The translations under genes were made by a program, and so were the position numbers. The notes under the pieces were generated by a model. It was not told the DNA's origin. It saw nothing but the letters and a program-made list of their open reading frames with translations, and did no database searches. Of a DNA stretch of 64,000 bases, positions 21,027-29,685 are shown piece after piece (the stretch's first letter is position 1; each line of letters starts with the position of its first letter). This DNA is from Gillisella terrae. Its GTDB lineage: Bacteria > Pseudomonadota > Alphaproteobacteria > Rhizobiales > Rhizobiaceae. Location: positions 1 through 64,000 of the forward strand of contig NZ_SSOA01000013.1 of NCBI RefSeq assembly GCF_004801395.1, read 5' to 3'.

Positions 21027-22766
21027 ATGATGAAAAGCAGATCAATTCGAACCAAAGTCATGGTGCCGTCTCTGGCGCTGATTGTCATCGGCCTTGGCGC
21101 TGTGACGGCCTATTCCGGCTGGTCGCGAACCTCCAGCATGGCGGAATCCTTCGAGCAGAAGGTTAAACTGACCTCGGCCATGGCATCATCCGGCGCGGCA
21201 ACAGCCATGTGGCAATTCGACAAGGAATTGGCCAAAGACACGTTCCTGCCAGCTGCAACAGACCGCGATTTCAGAGCGGCTGTGATTTTGAATGATCAGG
21301 GCAAGCCGTTTTTCACAACCGGTCAAGCCGATATCATAAGCGCCGCCACTCTTGCTGCCAACCGCAACCCCGATGACAGCGCTGACCAGACGATCAGTTT
21401 TGAGACCGCCCCGCTTAAACATACCGAAGAAGGCAAGGAAATGACCATCGGTACCATGGTCATCGCCTTTGATAAAGCCGCCATTGCTGCGGACGCCAAC
21501 AAGTCGCTGGCAACCCTTGCTCTGATTGCTCTTTTTGTTCTGCTGCTGGTCGGAGCTGCACTCTATGCCCTGATGCGCACCATCACCGGCCCGATCACGT
21601 CACTCTCCGAGGTTATGGAAAAGCTGTCGTCCGGCAAACTGGAAACAATTGTGCCCAATCAGGATCGTGGCGATGAAATCGGCGCCATGTCTCGTGCCGT
21701 TGAATATTTCAAGGAGAGCGTCTATTCGGCCTCGAGCCTGCAAAAAGAAGCAGATGAAAGCCGCCGCGCGCAAGAAGAACGCCGCCGCCTGCGCGAAGAA
21801 GCCGAGCAGGCCCGTCTCGCCCAGATGACAGCCGCCACAACCAGCCTCGCGAAGGGCTTGCAAACCTTGGCAAACGGCGATTTGACCGCAAGCATCTCCG
21901 AGCCATTGCCGGAAGAGTTTGAAGGCTTGCGCCAGAATTTCAATAATGCCGTAGCGCAATTGCGTGAAACATTGTCCATGGTGGTCATTACTGCCAACAA
22001 CATTGATGCAGGTACCCGCGATATTGCCAGCAACACCAACGATCTGGCCCGCCGCACCGAGCAGCAGGCTGCATCACTGGAAGAAACCGCAGCCGCCTTG
22101 AACGAGATCACCACCAATATTACGTCTTCCTTGAAGCTGACGGAAGAAGCCCGCCACGTGGCAATTGAGGCCAGCAGCGGCGCCGACAAATCTGGCGATG
22201 TGATGGAAAATGCCGTTGCCGCCATGAGCCGGATTGAAACAAGCGCCGCCCAAATTGCCAATATCATTGGCGTCATTGATGAAATCGCTTTCCAAACCAA
22301 CCTGCTTGCCTTGAACGCGGGTGTGGAAGCCGCCCGTGCGGGCGAGGCAGGCAAGGGCTTTGCTGTGGTGGCACAGGAGGTCCGTGAACTGGCCCAGCGC
22401 TCGGCCAATGCCGCCCGCGAAATCAAGGGACTTATCGAAAACTCCACCCGCGAAGTATCGATTGGTGTCGATCTGGTCTCCACCACCGGCACGGCTCTCA
22501 ACCAGATTGGCGGATTGATTGGTGAGGTGAACCAGCGAATTGCTTCCATTGCCACCGCAACCCGCGAACAATCCTCGGGTCTCAGCGAAATCAACACTGC
22601 GGTCAACCACATGGATCAAAACACCCAGCATAACGCTGCTATGGTTGAAGAAACCAGTGCCGCATCCGGCGCACTCGCCTCCGAAGCCGACAAGTTGCGC
22701 ATGCTGGTGTCCAAATTCGTGATTGAGCGGTCTGGCCAGACACGAAATTACAGAAGTGCGGCCTAA
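21027..22766 (+). CDS. methyl-accepting chemotaxis protein
   Basis: A 579-residue transmembrane chemoreceptor: N-terminal membrane helix (about residues 10-30), periplasmic sensing domain of roughly 120 residues, second helix LATLALIALFVLLLVGAALYAL near 155-176, HAMP linker, long coiled coil, and the cytoplasmic signalling tip EIAFQTNLLALNAGVEAARA with GKGFAVVAQEVRELAQRSA, which contacts CheA/CheW. It lacks a C-terminal NWETF-type tether. The sensing domain is small, consistent with a four-helix or CACHE-like module. The upstream periplasmic protein may be its ligand carrier. It converges with an ABC operon across a shared hairpin. Confidence 0.92.
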   Translation: MMKSRSIRTKVMVPSLALIVIGLGAVTAYSGWSRTSSMAESFEQKVKLTSAMASSGAATAMWQFDKELAKDTFLPAATDRDFRAAVILNDQGKPFFTTGQADIISAATLAANRNPDDSADQTISFETAPLKHTEEGKEMTIGTMVIAFDKAAIAADANKSLATLALIALFVLLLVGAALYALMRTITGPITSLSEVMEKLSSGKLETIVPNQDRGDEIGAMSRAVEYFKESVYSASSLQKEADESRRAQEERRRLREEAEQARLAQMTAATTSLAKGLQTLANGDLTASISEPLPEEFEGLRQNFNNAVAQLRETLSMVVITANNIDAGTRDIASNTNDLARRTEQQAASLEETAAALNEITTNITSSLKLTEEARHVAIEASSGADKSGDVMENAVAAMSRIETSAAQIANIIGVIDEIAFQTNLLALNAGVEAARAGEAGKGFAVVAQEVRELAQRSANAAREIKGLIENSTREVSIGVDLVSTTGTALNQIGGLIGEVNQRIASIATATREQSSGLSEINTAVNHMDQNTQHNAAMVEETSAASGALASEADKLRMLVSKFVIERSGQTRNYRSAA

Positions 22767-22777
22767 ACCAGAAAGAA

Positions 22778-22810
22778 CGCGCGCCTGACACAATCAGCGT
22801 CAGGCGCGCG
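22778..22810. terminator. bidirectional hairpin between convergent genes
   Basis: A perfect 12-bp GC-rich stem (CGCGCGCCTGAC / GTCAGGCGCGCG) with a 9-nt loop, lying 11 nt after the chemoreceptor stop and 7 nt before the convergent permease stop at 22818. The position suggests it terminates both transcripts. T-runs are weak on both sides. Confidence 0.7.
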
Positions 22811-22817
22811 TAATGGA

Positions 22818-23645
22818 TCATCCTTTGACCCCGGATGAAATCATGATCGCGTCTGTAACCCGGCGCTGGAAAATCAAATAGGCGGCAATCACCGGCAGAG
22901 CCGCCAGCATGGCAACAGCCATCAGCTTGGCAAAGTGCAGGCCAAATGTGTCGTGCACTTGCGTAATGCCGACCGGCACGGTCATCATATCTTCCGACGT
23001 AATCACCAGAAACGGCCAGAAGAAACTGTTCCACACGCCGATAAAGGTGACAATGGCAAGAGCCGTGGTGATGCCCCAGTTTAGCGGCAGATAGACTTTA
23101 AACAGAATGGTAAATTCACCGCCGCCATCCAGCACCACGGCCTCGCGCATTTCTTTGGGCACAGCATCGAAAAACTGCTTGTAGACAATAATCACCACCG
23201 GCGCGACCAGTTGTGGCAGGATGATCCCGGCCCATGTGTTGATCAGGTCCAGATTTTTCATCAGGATAAACTGGGTGACAACGAGGGCCTGTGTGGGCAC
23301 CATAAAGCTGGCCAGCACAACGCCATATAACAGGCCGCGGCCGGGAAATCTGATCTGCGAGAGTGCATAGGCGCACATGACCGAAATCAGCAGCACAACC
23401 GCAGTGGCAATAACCGCCGTGCCAATAGAATTGACATACCAAAGCATCAATTTGGTATCGAACAGGGCGCTGGAATAGGCGTGCAGGTCAATCTCGTTTG
23501 GCCAGAGGGTGGCGTTGCCAACCACATTTTGCTCAGAGCGGATGGATGTCAAAAAGGCCCAGTACAGCGGAAAAATCCAGATAAGGCCAACACCCAGCGT
23601 GGCCAGCGTCAGAATGAGCGTTTCAATTCGCTTCACCAAATTCAT
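22818..23645 (-). CDS. ABC sugar permease, MalG type (arabinoside importer)
   Basis: A 275-residue inner-membrane permease with six helices and the ATPase-docking loop KEMREAVVLDGGGEFTILFKV. Last gene of a five-gene minus-strand operon headed by a GH51 arabinofuranosidase. Its start overlaps the stop of the upstream permease gene (ATGA). It forms the channel with that permease. Substrate inferred: arabinose-containing oligosaccharides. Confidence 0.88.
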   Translation of the reverse strand: MNLVKRIETLILTLATLGVGLIWIFPLYWAFLTSIRSEQNVVGNATLWPNEIDLHAYSSALFDTKLMLWYVNSIGTAVIATAVVLLISVMCAYALSQIRFPGRGLLYGVVLASFMVPTQALVVTQFILMKNLDLINTWAGIILPQLVAPVVIIVYKQFFDAVPKEMREAVVLDGGGEFTILFKVYLPLNWGITTALAIVTFIGVWNSFFWPFLVITSEDMMTVPVGITQVHDTFGLHFAKLMAVAMLAALPVIAAYLIFQRRVTDAIMISSGVKG

Positions 23646-24526
23646 GACGATCTCCTGATGCGCAACAGTTGAAATTGCAAGACCGAGATAACCGCGATCA
23701 GCAAAAACAGCACGGTGGATACCGCAGAGGCATAGCCGCCCTTGTTGAGCTGAAAGGCGTCACGATAAACCTGCATGAGCAGAACATAGGAAGAGTTGAA
23801 AGGCCCGCCTTTGCTCAAAAGATAGACCTGATCAAAAATCTTGAGCTGCAAAATCAGTTGCAGCGTCAAAACCAGTGCCGTCACCGGCCACAGCAGCGGC
23901 CATGTTATCTTTGAGAATTTTTGCCACGTCGTGGCACCGTCCAACGATGCGGCCTCATACAGTTCAGGCGGCACATTGCGAAGACCGGCGATGAACAACA
24001 GCACATTAAAGCCATTGGTCCACCAGATGGTGACAACGGCAATCATCGGCATCACCCAATAAGGATGTTTGAAAACCGCAATGGGCTTGCCTGCAAAAAA
24101 CGAAAGCAATGGCTCGGCAATGCCAAATTGCAGATCGGTCATCCACATCCAGATTTGCGTCACAACCGACACCGGCAATACATAGGGCAGAAAAAACAGC
24201 GACATTGCCAGCGCCTGCTTGAACCCGGAAAGCCGGTTGACCGAAAGCGCGATCAACAGCGCAATCACCGTTGTTGGCACAACCGTCAGAAGCACGAAAT
24301 AACCGTTGTTTTTCAGAGATGTGACAAACAGCTTATCGCTCAACAGCCGGGTGTAGTTGTCGATACCGACCCAGTTGCCCTTGCCCACCAGCGGTGCATC
24401 GGTAAAGCTCAGATGCACCATTTCCAAGGTGGGATAGAGAAAGAACAGCGTGAATATCGTCAAAAAAGGTGCAACCATCACCAGAGCCGCAAAGCCCTTT
24501 TTGCGCCGGTTTTCCAGCATTGCCAT
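23642..24526 (-). CDS. ABC sugar permease, MalF type (arabinoside importer)
   Basis: A 294-residue permease with six predicted helices and the EAA-type loop ELYEAASLDGATTWQKFSKI. Partner of the following MalG-type permease, with which its gene overlaps by four bases. The gene is separated from the upstream binding-protein gene by 86 nt that contain a hairpin, which probably lowers permease expression relative to the binding protein. Confidence 0.88.
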   Translation of the reverse strand: MAMLENRRKKGFAALVMVAPFLTIFTLFFLYPTLEMVHLSFTDAPLVGKGNWVGIDNYTRLLSDKLFVTSLKNNGYFVLLTVVPTTVIALLIALSVNRLSGFKQALAMSLFFLPYVLPVSVVTQIWMWMTDLQFGIAEPLLSFFAGKPIAVFKHPYWVMPMIAVVTIWWTNGFNVLLFIAGLRNVPPELYEAASLDGATTWQKFSKITWPLLWPVTALVLTLQLILQLKIFDQVYLLSKGGPFNSSYVLLMQVYRDAFQLNKGGYASAVSTVLFLLIAVISVLQFQLLRIRRSS

Positions 24527-24574
24527 CGGGCAATCCTCCCCTGTTTCTTACCGCCCTATTGCCTCTGCATGTGC

Positions 24575-24608
24575 ATGTCTCCCGGCAGGGCAGCCCACCA
24601 GGAGACAT
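24575..24608 (-). promoter_or_regulatory. hairpin after the arabinoside binding-protein gene
   Basis: ATGTCTCC / GGAGACAT forms a perfect 8-bp stem with an inner GGGCAGCCC palindrome, 4 nt past the binding-protein stop. No T-run follows on the minus strand, so mRNA 3'-end protection or partial termination is more likely than full termination. Confidence 0.5.
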
Positions 24609-24612
24609 CCGC

Positions 24613-25887
24613 TTACTTCAGCATGCCTTGAAGCTCGCTTTTCATCTGCTCGACAGCATCTTCAGGCGTCATATAGCCCTGAACAGCGGGTGCCAGCAGA
24701 TTGAGCGCCGCGTCATAGGTGGGCGATGCCACGCCGGTGATGACTGATTTCGGATCAAAAGCCGCGGTTTTGACCAAGGGAGCATAGGTCGCATTCGGCT
24801 CCAGCTTCTTGTAAGCTTCGCCCTCTGTCACCGGCTTGTAGGCAGGAATATGACCTGCATCAGCCCATTGGAGCGCGTGCTTTTCAATCCACCCAATGGC
24901 TTTCATCACCGCAGCACGCTTTTCGCCAGAGATTGTCTTGTCGCCTTGATTGGGGATGGCAAAGGCGTGGGAGTCAGCCCAGGTGGCTGGCTTTCCCATC
25001 CACGGTGGAATTTCAATTGCCCCCCATTTGAAACCAAGCTTGTCCTTGTTGACCAGATCCTTATAGGTCGGCACTTCCCACACGCCGTTGATCTGGAACG
25101 CTGCCTTGCCGGATGTGTAAAGTGCGACAGAGGATTCATAATCCGCCTGCTCTGGTGCCCAGCCTTTTTCACGCCAATCCGACATGATCTGAACAGCCTT
25201 CACCGCCTTTGCGGTGTTATCGCCGGGCAAAACCTGACCATTTTCGATAAAACTGCCGCCTTGTTGTGCTAGAAGCGTATAGAAAACCCGCCAGATACCG
25301 GAGGCTGCGCCCGTCTCATAGGTCACAGGGGTTTTAACACCATGCTCCTTTGCCCAGGCCAAGGCTGCCTCAAAATCCTTCATGGTGTTGATGCCGGTCA
25401 GCTTGCCATTGCTATCAATATAGGGCGAGCCTTTCAGCAGGTCGGCGTTGTAGTAAAGCACAATGGCATGAATATCGAGCGGCACAGCATAGAGCTTGCC
25501 ATTTTCGGTGGCCGCCGCCATGGGGGCATCAAAAAAGTCGCTTTTGCTTAAGCCCGCGTCCTTCAGATCCTGATCAGTGATCGGGCTTAGAATGTTCTCC
25601 GAGACGGCCAAAGGCACACGCGAGAGGTGATAAGACATGATATCGGGCGCTTCGCCAACAGATGCCGAGGTGCGAACCTTGGTGTAAAACGGCACCCCCC
25701 ATTCCAGTGTTGTGCCATTGATCTTGATGTCCGGGTGCTCGTCATTAAAGGCCTTGATCAGCGCCTTCATCCGCACGCCATCGCCACCGCTGAAGAAATC
25801 CCACCAGGTAATCTCCTGCTGCGCCCATGCCGGAACAGCTGTCAACGCGACAACAGAGCCTAAAAGTAAAGCTTTGATAAATTTCAT
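24613..25887 (-). CDS. ABC sugar-binding protein (arabinoside importer)
   Basis: A 424-residue family-1 extracellular solute-binding protein with Sec signal MKFIKALLLGSVVALTAVPAWA (cleavage near residue 22). The mature part shows the family pattern ITWWDFFSGGDGVRMKALIKAF, SVGEAPDIMSYHLS and AVPLDIHAIVLYYNADLL. It collects sugar ligand in the periplasm. Neighbours are the ATPase upstream and the two permeases downstream. The ligand is inferred to be arabinofuranosyl oligosaccharides because the operon starts with an intracellular GH51 enzyme. Confidence 0.87.
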   Translation of the reverse strand: MKFIKALLLGSVVALTAVPAWAQQEITWWDFFSGGDGVRMKALIKAFNDEHPDIKINGTTLEWGVPFYTKVRTSASVGEAPDIMSYHLSRVPLAVSENILSPITDQDLKDAGLSKSDFFDAPMAAATENGKLYAVPLDIHAIVLYYNADLLKGSPYIDSNGKLTGINTMKDFEAALAWAKEHGVKTPVTYETGAASGIWRVFYTLLAQQGGSFIENGQVLPGDNTAKAVKAVQIMSDWREKGWAPEQADYESSVALYTSGKAAFQINGVWEVPTYKDLVNKDKLGFKWGAIEIPPWMGKPATWADSHAFAIPNQGDKTISGEKRAAVMKAIGWIEKHALQWADAGHIPAYKPVTEGEAYKKLEPNATYAPLVKTAAFDPKSVITGVASPTYDAALNLLAPAVQGYMTPEDAVEQMKSELQGMLK

Positions 25888-25948
25888 CTCTTCCTCCTTT
25901 TTCTGCCTGACTGTTCCAGCTTGGCAGACCTCCCAGTTTTATGTGGTC

Positions 25949-27019
25949 CTATCGCAGTCTTTGGCCTTCGCTATCGAAAACCAGTATCTTGCTGGCATCC
26001 GCCGTGAGACACACCGTGGTGCCATCCAGCCGTTGGCGTGAGCCCTGGCGTTGCACAATCACCTCACGGCCTCCCACCGTGCGGGCGTACAAATAGGAGA
26101 CGTCGCCAAGTTCCTCTGCCACCTCGACATTGACCTTGATACCGCTGTCGCTGAGCCGAAAATGCTCTGGCCGAATGCCAATCTCCACCTCTTGCCCGAT
26201 CTCAAGGGCCTGAGAAATTGGAGCCTCAAGGGTGTGCTCCCCTTCCGAAAGGGTCAGAGTGGCCATTCCATCCGTCTGCCCGCTGATCCGTGCGGGAAGA
26301 AAGTTCATGGCGGGCGAGCCGATGAAACCGGCAACAAAGCGGTTGTCGGGATTGTCATACAAATCCAGTGGTGCGCCCGCCTGCTGCAAGATTCCGCCCT
26401 TGAGCACAAAAATCTTGTCTGCCAAGGTCATCGCTTCCACCTGATCATGGGTGACATAGATCATGGTCGCGCCCAGTTGACGGTGCAGGCGGGTCAGTTC
26501 CAGCCGCATCTGCACCCGCAATTCGGCATCAAGATTGGAAAGCGGTTCATCAAACAGGAAAACCTTGGGCTGACGCACAATGGCCCTGCCAATTGCCACC
26601 CGCTGGCGCTGGCCACCGGAAAGCTGCGATGGCTTTTTCTGCAACTGCTCATCAAGCTGCAAAATCCGCGAGGCCTCGCCAACCCGGCGGAGCACATCCT
26701 CTTTGGGCGCCCGCGCCAGCCGCAAACTGAAGGCCATGTTTTCAAACACGCTCAAGTGCGGATAGAGCGCATAGTTTTGGAAAACCATGGCCACGCCGCG
26801 CTTGGCTGGCTCCATCTGCGTAACATCTTGCCCTTCAATCGAAATTGTGCCGGAACTGGTCTCCTCAAGACCGGCAATCATCCGCAGCAGGGTCGATTTT
26901 CCGCAGCCGGAAGGCCCGACGAAGACCGCAAAGCCACCGTCGGGAATATCCATGGATACGTCCTTGATCACGTTAAACGCACCAAAGGACTTGGCGACAT
27001 TGGTGAGACGGACACTCAT
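25949..27019 (-). CDS. ABC sugar importer ATPase, UgpC/MsmK type
   Basis: A 356-residue ATPase with Walker A GPSGCGKSTLLRM, Q-loop FQNYALYPHLS, signature [15 protein letters not shown], Walker B VFLFDEPLSNLD, switch VTHDQVEAM and a C-terminal OB-fold regulatory domain (GIRPEHFRLSDSG). It is in the second place of the arabinoside operon, 4 nt after the arabinofuranosidase stop. This is the second UgpC-type ATPase in the window; each operon has its own. Confidence 0.9.
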   Translation of the reverse strand: MSVRLTNVAKSFGAFNVIKDVSMDIPDGGFAVFVGPSGCGKSTLLRMIAGLEETSSGTISIEGQDVTQMEPAKRGVAMVFQNYALYPHLSVFENMAFSLRLARAPKEDVLRRVGEASRILQLDEQLQKKPSQLSGGQRQRVAIGRAIVRQPKVFLFDEPLSNLDAELRVQMRLELTRLHRQLGATMIYVTHDQVEAMTLADKIFVLKGGILQQAGAPLDLYDNPDNRFVAGFIGSPAMNFLPARISGQTDGMATLTLSEGEHTLEAPISQALEIGQEVEIGIRPEHFRLSDSGIKVNVEVAEELGDVSYLYARTVGGREVIVQRQGSRQRLDGTTVCLTADASKILVFDSEGQRLR

Positions 27020-27023
27020 GATC

Positions 27024-28535
27024 TCACCCTACGCTGAAGCGCAGAACATGATAGGAAACAGCCGCCAATGTGCCCTTCACCGCTCCGTCTTCGATGCCAA
27101 CACCGCTGCCTTGGGTGGGAACAATGTGTTCGGGCCGCTCTGGCGAGTTTACCGCGCGCAAATCATGCCCTTGCATCACCAGATGTTCGTTCAGACGGGC
27201 CTTGGGGAAACCGCCGAGCGAGACATCTAGCTCGGCACTTTCCGTCAGATGGCGATTGACGATAAACAGGGTGAGCGTATTGCCTTCGCGATCATGCACA
27301 CCAGCAACATCGAGATAGCTCACATCATTGGCGGCATCGCAATCATAGGTGAGGCAATCCACCGTGATGTTCAGAGCATCCCCACGCCCGTAAAGCGATG
27401 CAAATTGATAGGGGTAATAGATTGTCTGCCGCCATGCTGGCCCGCCCTTTTCCGCGCGAATTGGCGCAATCACGTTCACCAACTGGGCGATACAGGCAAT
27501 TCTGACCCGATCAGAGCGGCGAATAAACTCGTTCATCAGGCAGGCAACAAACAATGCGTCTTCGAAATTATAGGTTTCTTCCAGCAGTTCAGGTGCTTCC
27601 GGCCAATCCCAGGATTTCCAGCGGCGTCCATCCTCTTCAATATTGTGATACCAGACATTCCACTCGTCAAAGCAGATGTAGACGTCATTTTTGGCGCGTT
27701 TCTTGGCCTTCACATAATCAATCGTGCCGCCAATGGCCTGAATATAGCGGCCGGTCTCTTCGATCTTGCCGAAGAAATTCAGGGTGTCGCCGCTTTTATT
27801 GTCGAAATATTTGTGCAGGGAAATGTAATCAACATTCTCATAGCACTCTTCCAGCACCTGACGCTCCCATTCGGGATAGGTCGGCATTCTGTCATTCGAG
27901 CTGCCACACACCACGGCTTCGATGGATTTATCAAACAGCTTGAACGCTTTGGCGGTTTCATTGGCGAGCCTGCCATATTCCACTGCGGTTTTATGGCCAA
28001 CCTGCCACGGACCGTCCATTTCATTGCCAAGGCACCACATTTTCACATCATGGGGCTTTTCAGCGCCGTGGCTACGGCGAAGATCGCTCAAATGGGTGCC
28101 ACCCGGAAAATTCACATATTCCAGAAAATCGCGGGCATCCTCCAACCCGCGCGAGCCGAGATTGACAGCAAGCATCATATCAATGCCCGCTTTTTCAGCC
28201 CAGATTGCAAATTCGTTGATGCCAACCTGATTGGTTTCCTTGGAGCGCCAGGCGAGATCAAGGCGAACAGGCCGCTGATCTTTCGGACCAATCCCGTCTT
28301 CCCAACGGTAAGCAGATACGAAATTGCCACCCGGATAGCGGATCGCCGGTATTTTCAAATCCTGAACGAATTTCAAAACGTCCGTGCGAAAGCCATTGGC
28401 ATCAGCGCTGGGATGGCCCGGCTCATATATGCCCGAGTAAATGGCCCGGCCCATATGTTCGATAAATGCTGAATAGAGACGATCATCAATCAGCCCGATG
28501 CGAAAATCCCGGTGAACCGTGACGCGCGCTTTCAT
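27024..28535 (-). CDS. alpha-L-arabinofuranosidase (GH51)
   Basis: A 503-residue GH51 retaining arabinofuranosidase. The acid/base Glu172 (WCLGNEMDGPW) and nucleophile Glu291 (ICFDEWNVWY) are in place, as are RYPGGNFVSAYRWEDG and the C-terminal beta-domain. Length matches the family's single-domain intracellular enzymes and no signal peptide is present, so it removes terminal arabinofuranose from imported plant oligosaccharides. The start at 28535 follows GGGAGGAAG; the longer frame to 28550 includes that site. It heads the operon, and its promoter carries the operator shared with the ArsR-like regulator gene. Confidence 0.92.
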   Translation of the reverse strand: MKARVTVHRDFRIGLIDDRLYSAFIEHMGRAIYSGIYEPGHPSADANGFRTDVLKFVQDLKIPAIRYPGGNFVSAYRWEDGIGPKDQRPVRLDLAWRSKETNQVGINEFAIWAEKAGIDMMLAVNLGSRGLEDARDFLEYVNFPGGTHLSDLRRSHGAEKPHDVKMWCLGNEMDGPWQVGHKTAVEYGRLANETAKAFKLFDKSIEAVVCGSSNDRMPTYPEWERQVLEECYENVDYISLHKYFDNKSGDTLNFFGKIEETGRYIQAIGGTIDYVKAKKRAKNDVYICFDEWNVWYHNIEEDGRRWKSWDWPEAPELLEETYNFEDALFVACLMNEFIRRSDRVRIACIAQLVNVIAPIRAEKGGPAWRQTIYYPYQFASLYGRGDALNITVDCLTYDCDAANDVSYLDVAGVHDREGNTLTLFIVNRHLTESAELDVSLGGFPKARLNEHLVMQGHDLRAVNSPERPEHIVPTQGSGVGIEDGAVKGTLAAVSYHVLRFSVG

Positions 28536-28570
28536 GCAACTTCCTCCCATTGCATTAATACCCGTAAATT

Positions 28571-28600
28571 CGATATAAATCTATTTATTGGATATTAATG
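28571..28600 (-). promoter_or_regulatory. 30-bp operator A at the arabinofuranosidase promoter
   Basis: This 30-bp block matches operator B at 29604-29633 in 23 of 30 positions, including an exact shared core TTGGATAT. A TTGACA -35 lies just upstream on the minus strand (28623-28618) with ATTAAT 17-18 nt further, so the block overlaps the -10 region and the start of transcription. A bound regulator would block the operon. Confidence 0.6.
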
Positions 28601-28652
28601 GCAAAGCAACGACTCATTGTCAACGCCGTTATGCTGCTCTGGAAAAGGAAGA

Positions 28653-29600
28653 TCAGGCTTTCGTATGCAAGCGCAGGACAATGTCCTGCGCGTAATTGCC
28701 AAAGCCCCGGCCAAAAATATTCAAGCCACCGGGATGTCGAGCGTCCTGCTTCACCTCGATGCGAAGCCGGATGGAGCGATGCGACGACACATCGAGGTCG
28801 CGCAAATTGACGTTTGAAATCTTGATTCCATCAACAAAAGCGCCAGCCTCATTGACGCGCCACGTCTTCAACATACCGTATTGAGAACCGGACAATTTCC
28901 ACCAATCGGGCGTATAGGTGCCGCGTTTATCACCAAAATCGCCGGGCGATGTCCAATCGCCAAGCTCAATTCCGTTCACAGAAATAGTGATATCCGAAGG
29001 CCAATTGGTATGGGTGCCAGGTACTTCAGAACTGACTTCCATCGAGAACTCAATTTCCTCAATTTGCCGGCCTTGAATACGGGCGTTATTGGGGAATTGA
29101 TACTCAACATAGCCGGATGTGAACCACAAAAGCGCGGTTTTCATGCGCTCAGGGTCCATAAATGTCTCCGGCACATCCAAAAGCCCGATGATCCCCTCGG
29201 GTGAACAGATGCCGCAAGGGCCGGTTACCGAGCTATGGGTATAGAGCCCAAGCGGCATGGAGACCTCAATCATATTGGCGGCCGCCACCTGCTCACTCTT
29301 GTGAAACGTCACAATCAATTCATCGAAGGTCGCAAAACAGATTTTCTGGCTGCCCTTGCGGGCCTTGCGGGTTTCGGTGCGCAAAAGCCCGGCCGCCTCC
29401 AGCGAAGCGACATTGGACGACACGGAGGATTGCGGAAGCGAGAGCCTCTCGGCAATTTCATTCACATTGAGACCATCGGACTCATGCAGAATTTTCAAAA
29501 TCTGAACCCGAACTGGCGATGCCGCCGCCCTCAATATCTCGAAGTCCTTCTCCGCATCAATCAAAAGAAAATTCTGCCGCATCCAGCCCCCGGAAGCCAT
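28653..29600 (-). CDS. ArsR-like winged-helix regulator with C-terminal beta domain
   Basis: A 315-residue protein. Residues about 15-95 form an ArsR-type winged helix (ILRAAASPVRVQILKILHES, then NEIAERLSLPQSSVSSNVASLEAAGLL recognition region). The remaining 200 residues are rich in beta strands, with tryptophans and Gly/Asn turns (WFTSGYVEYQFPN, DWTSPGDFGD, TPDWWKLSGS), looking like a jelly-roll ligand-binding module instead of the metal sites of small ArsR proteins. It is upstream of the arabinofuranosidase operon on the same strand, and the two promoters share an operator. I infer a sugar-responsive repressor with autoregulation. The start may be 29600 or 29582. Confidence 0.72.
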   Translation of the reverse strand: MASGGWMRQNFLLIDAEKDFEILRAAASPVRVQILKILHESDGLNVNEIAERLSLPQSSVSSNVASLEAAGLLRTETRKARKGSQKICFATFDELIVTFHKSEQVAAANMIEVSMPLGLYTHSSVTGPCGICSPEGIIGLLDVPETFMDPERMKTALLWFTSGYVEYQFPNNARIQGRQIEEIEFSMEVSSEVPGTHTNWPSDITISVNGIELGDWTSPGDFGDKRGTYTPDWWKLSGSQYGMLKTWRVNEAGAFVDGIKISNVNLRDLDVSSHRSIRLRIEVKQDARHPGGLNIFGRGFGNYAQDIVLRLHTKA

Positions 29601-29603
29601 TTT

Positions 29604-29633
29604 TGTTATATATCTATATTTTGGATATACATG
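29604..29633 (-). promoter_or_regulatory. 30-bp operator B at the regulator's own promoter
   Basis: Matches operator A (28571-28600) in 23 of 30 positions. TTGTCA (29637-29632) with a 17-nt spacer to GATATA (29614-29609) gives a plausible promoter overlapped by the block. TATATC and GATATA halves within it are inverted copies. Confidence 0.6.
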
Positions 29634-29685
29634 ACAAAAGGATGAATGTCGACAGGAATGCGGATCACGATCAATGCTGATTGGC

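Noticed and set aside
27249..28472. Plus-strand frame of 407 codons opposite the GH51 gene
   Set aside because: The GH51 frame has both catalytic glutamates and a ribosome site; the opposite frame has neither domain nor start context.
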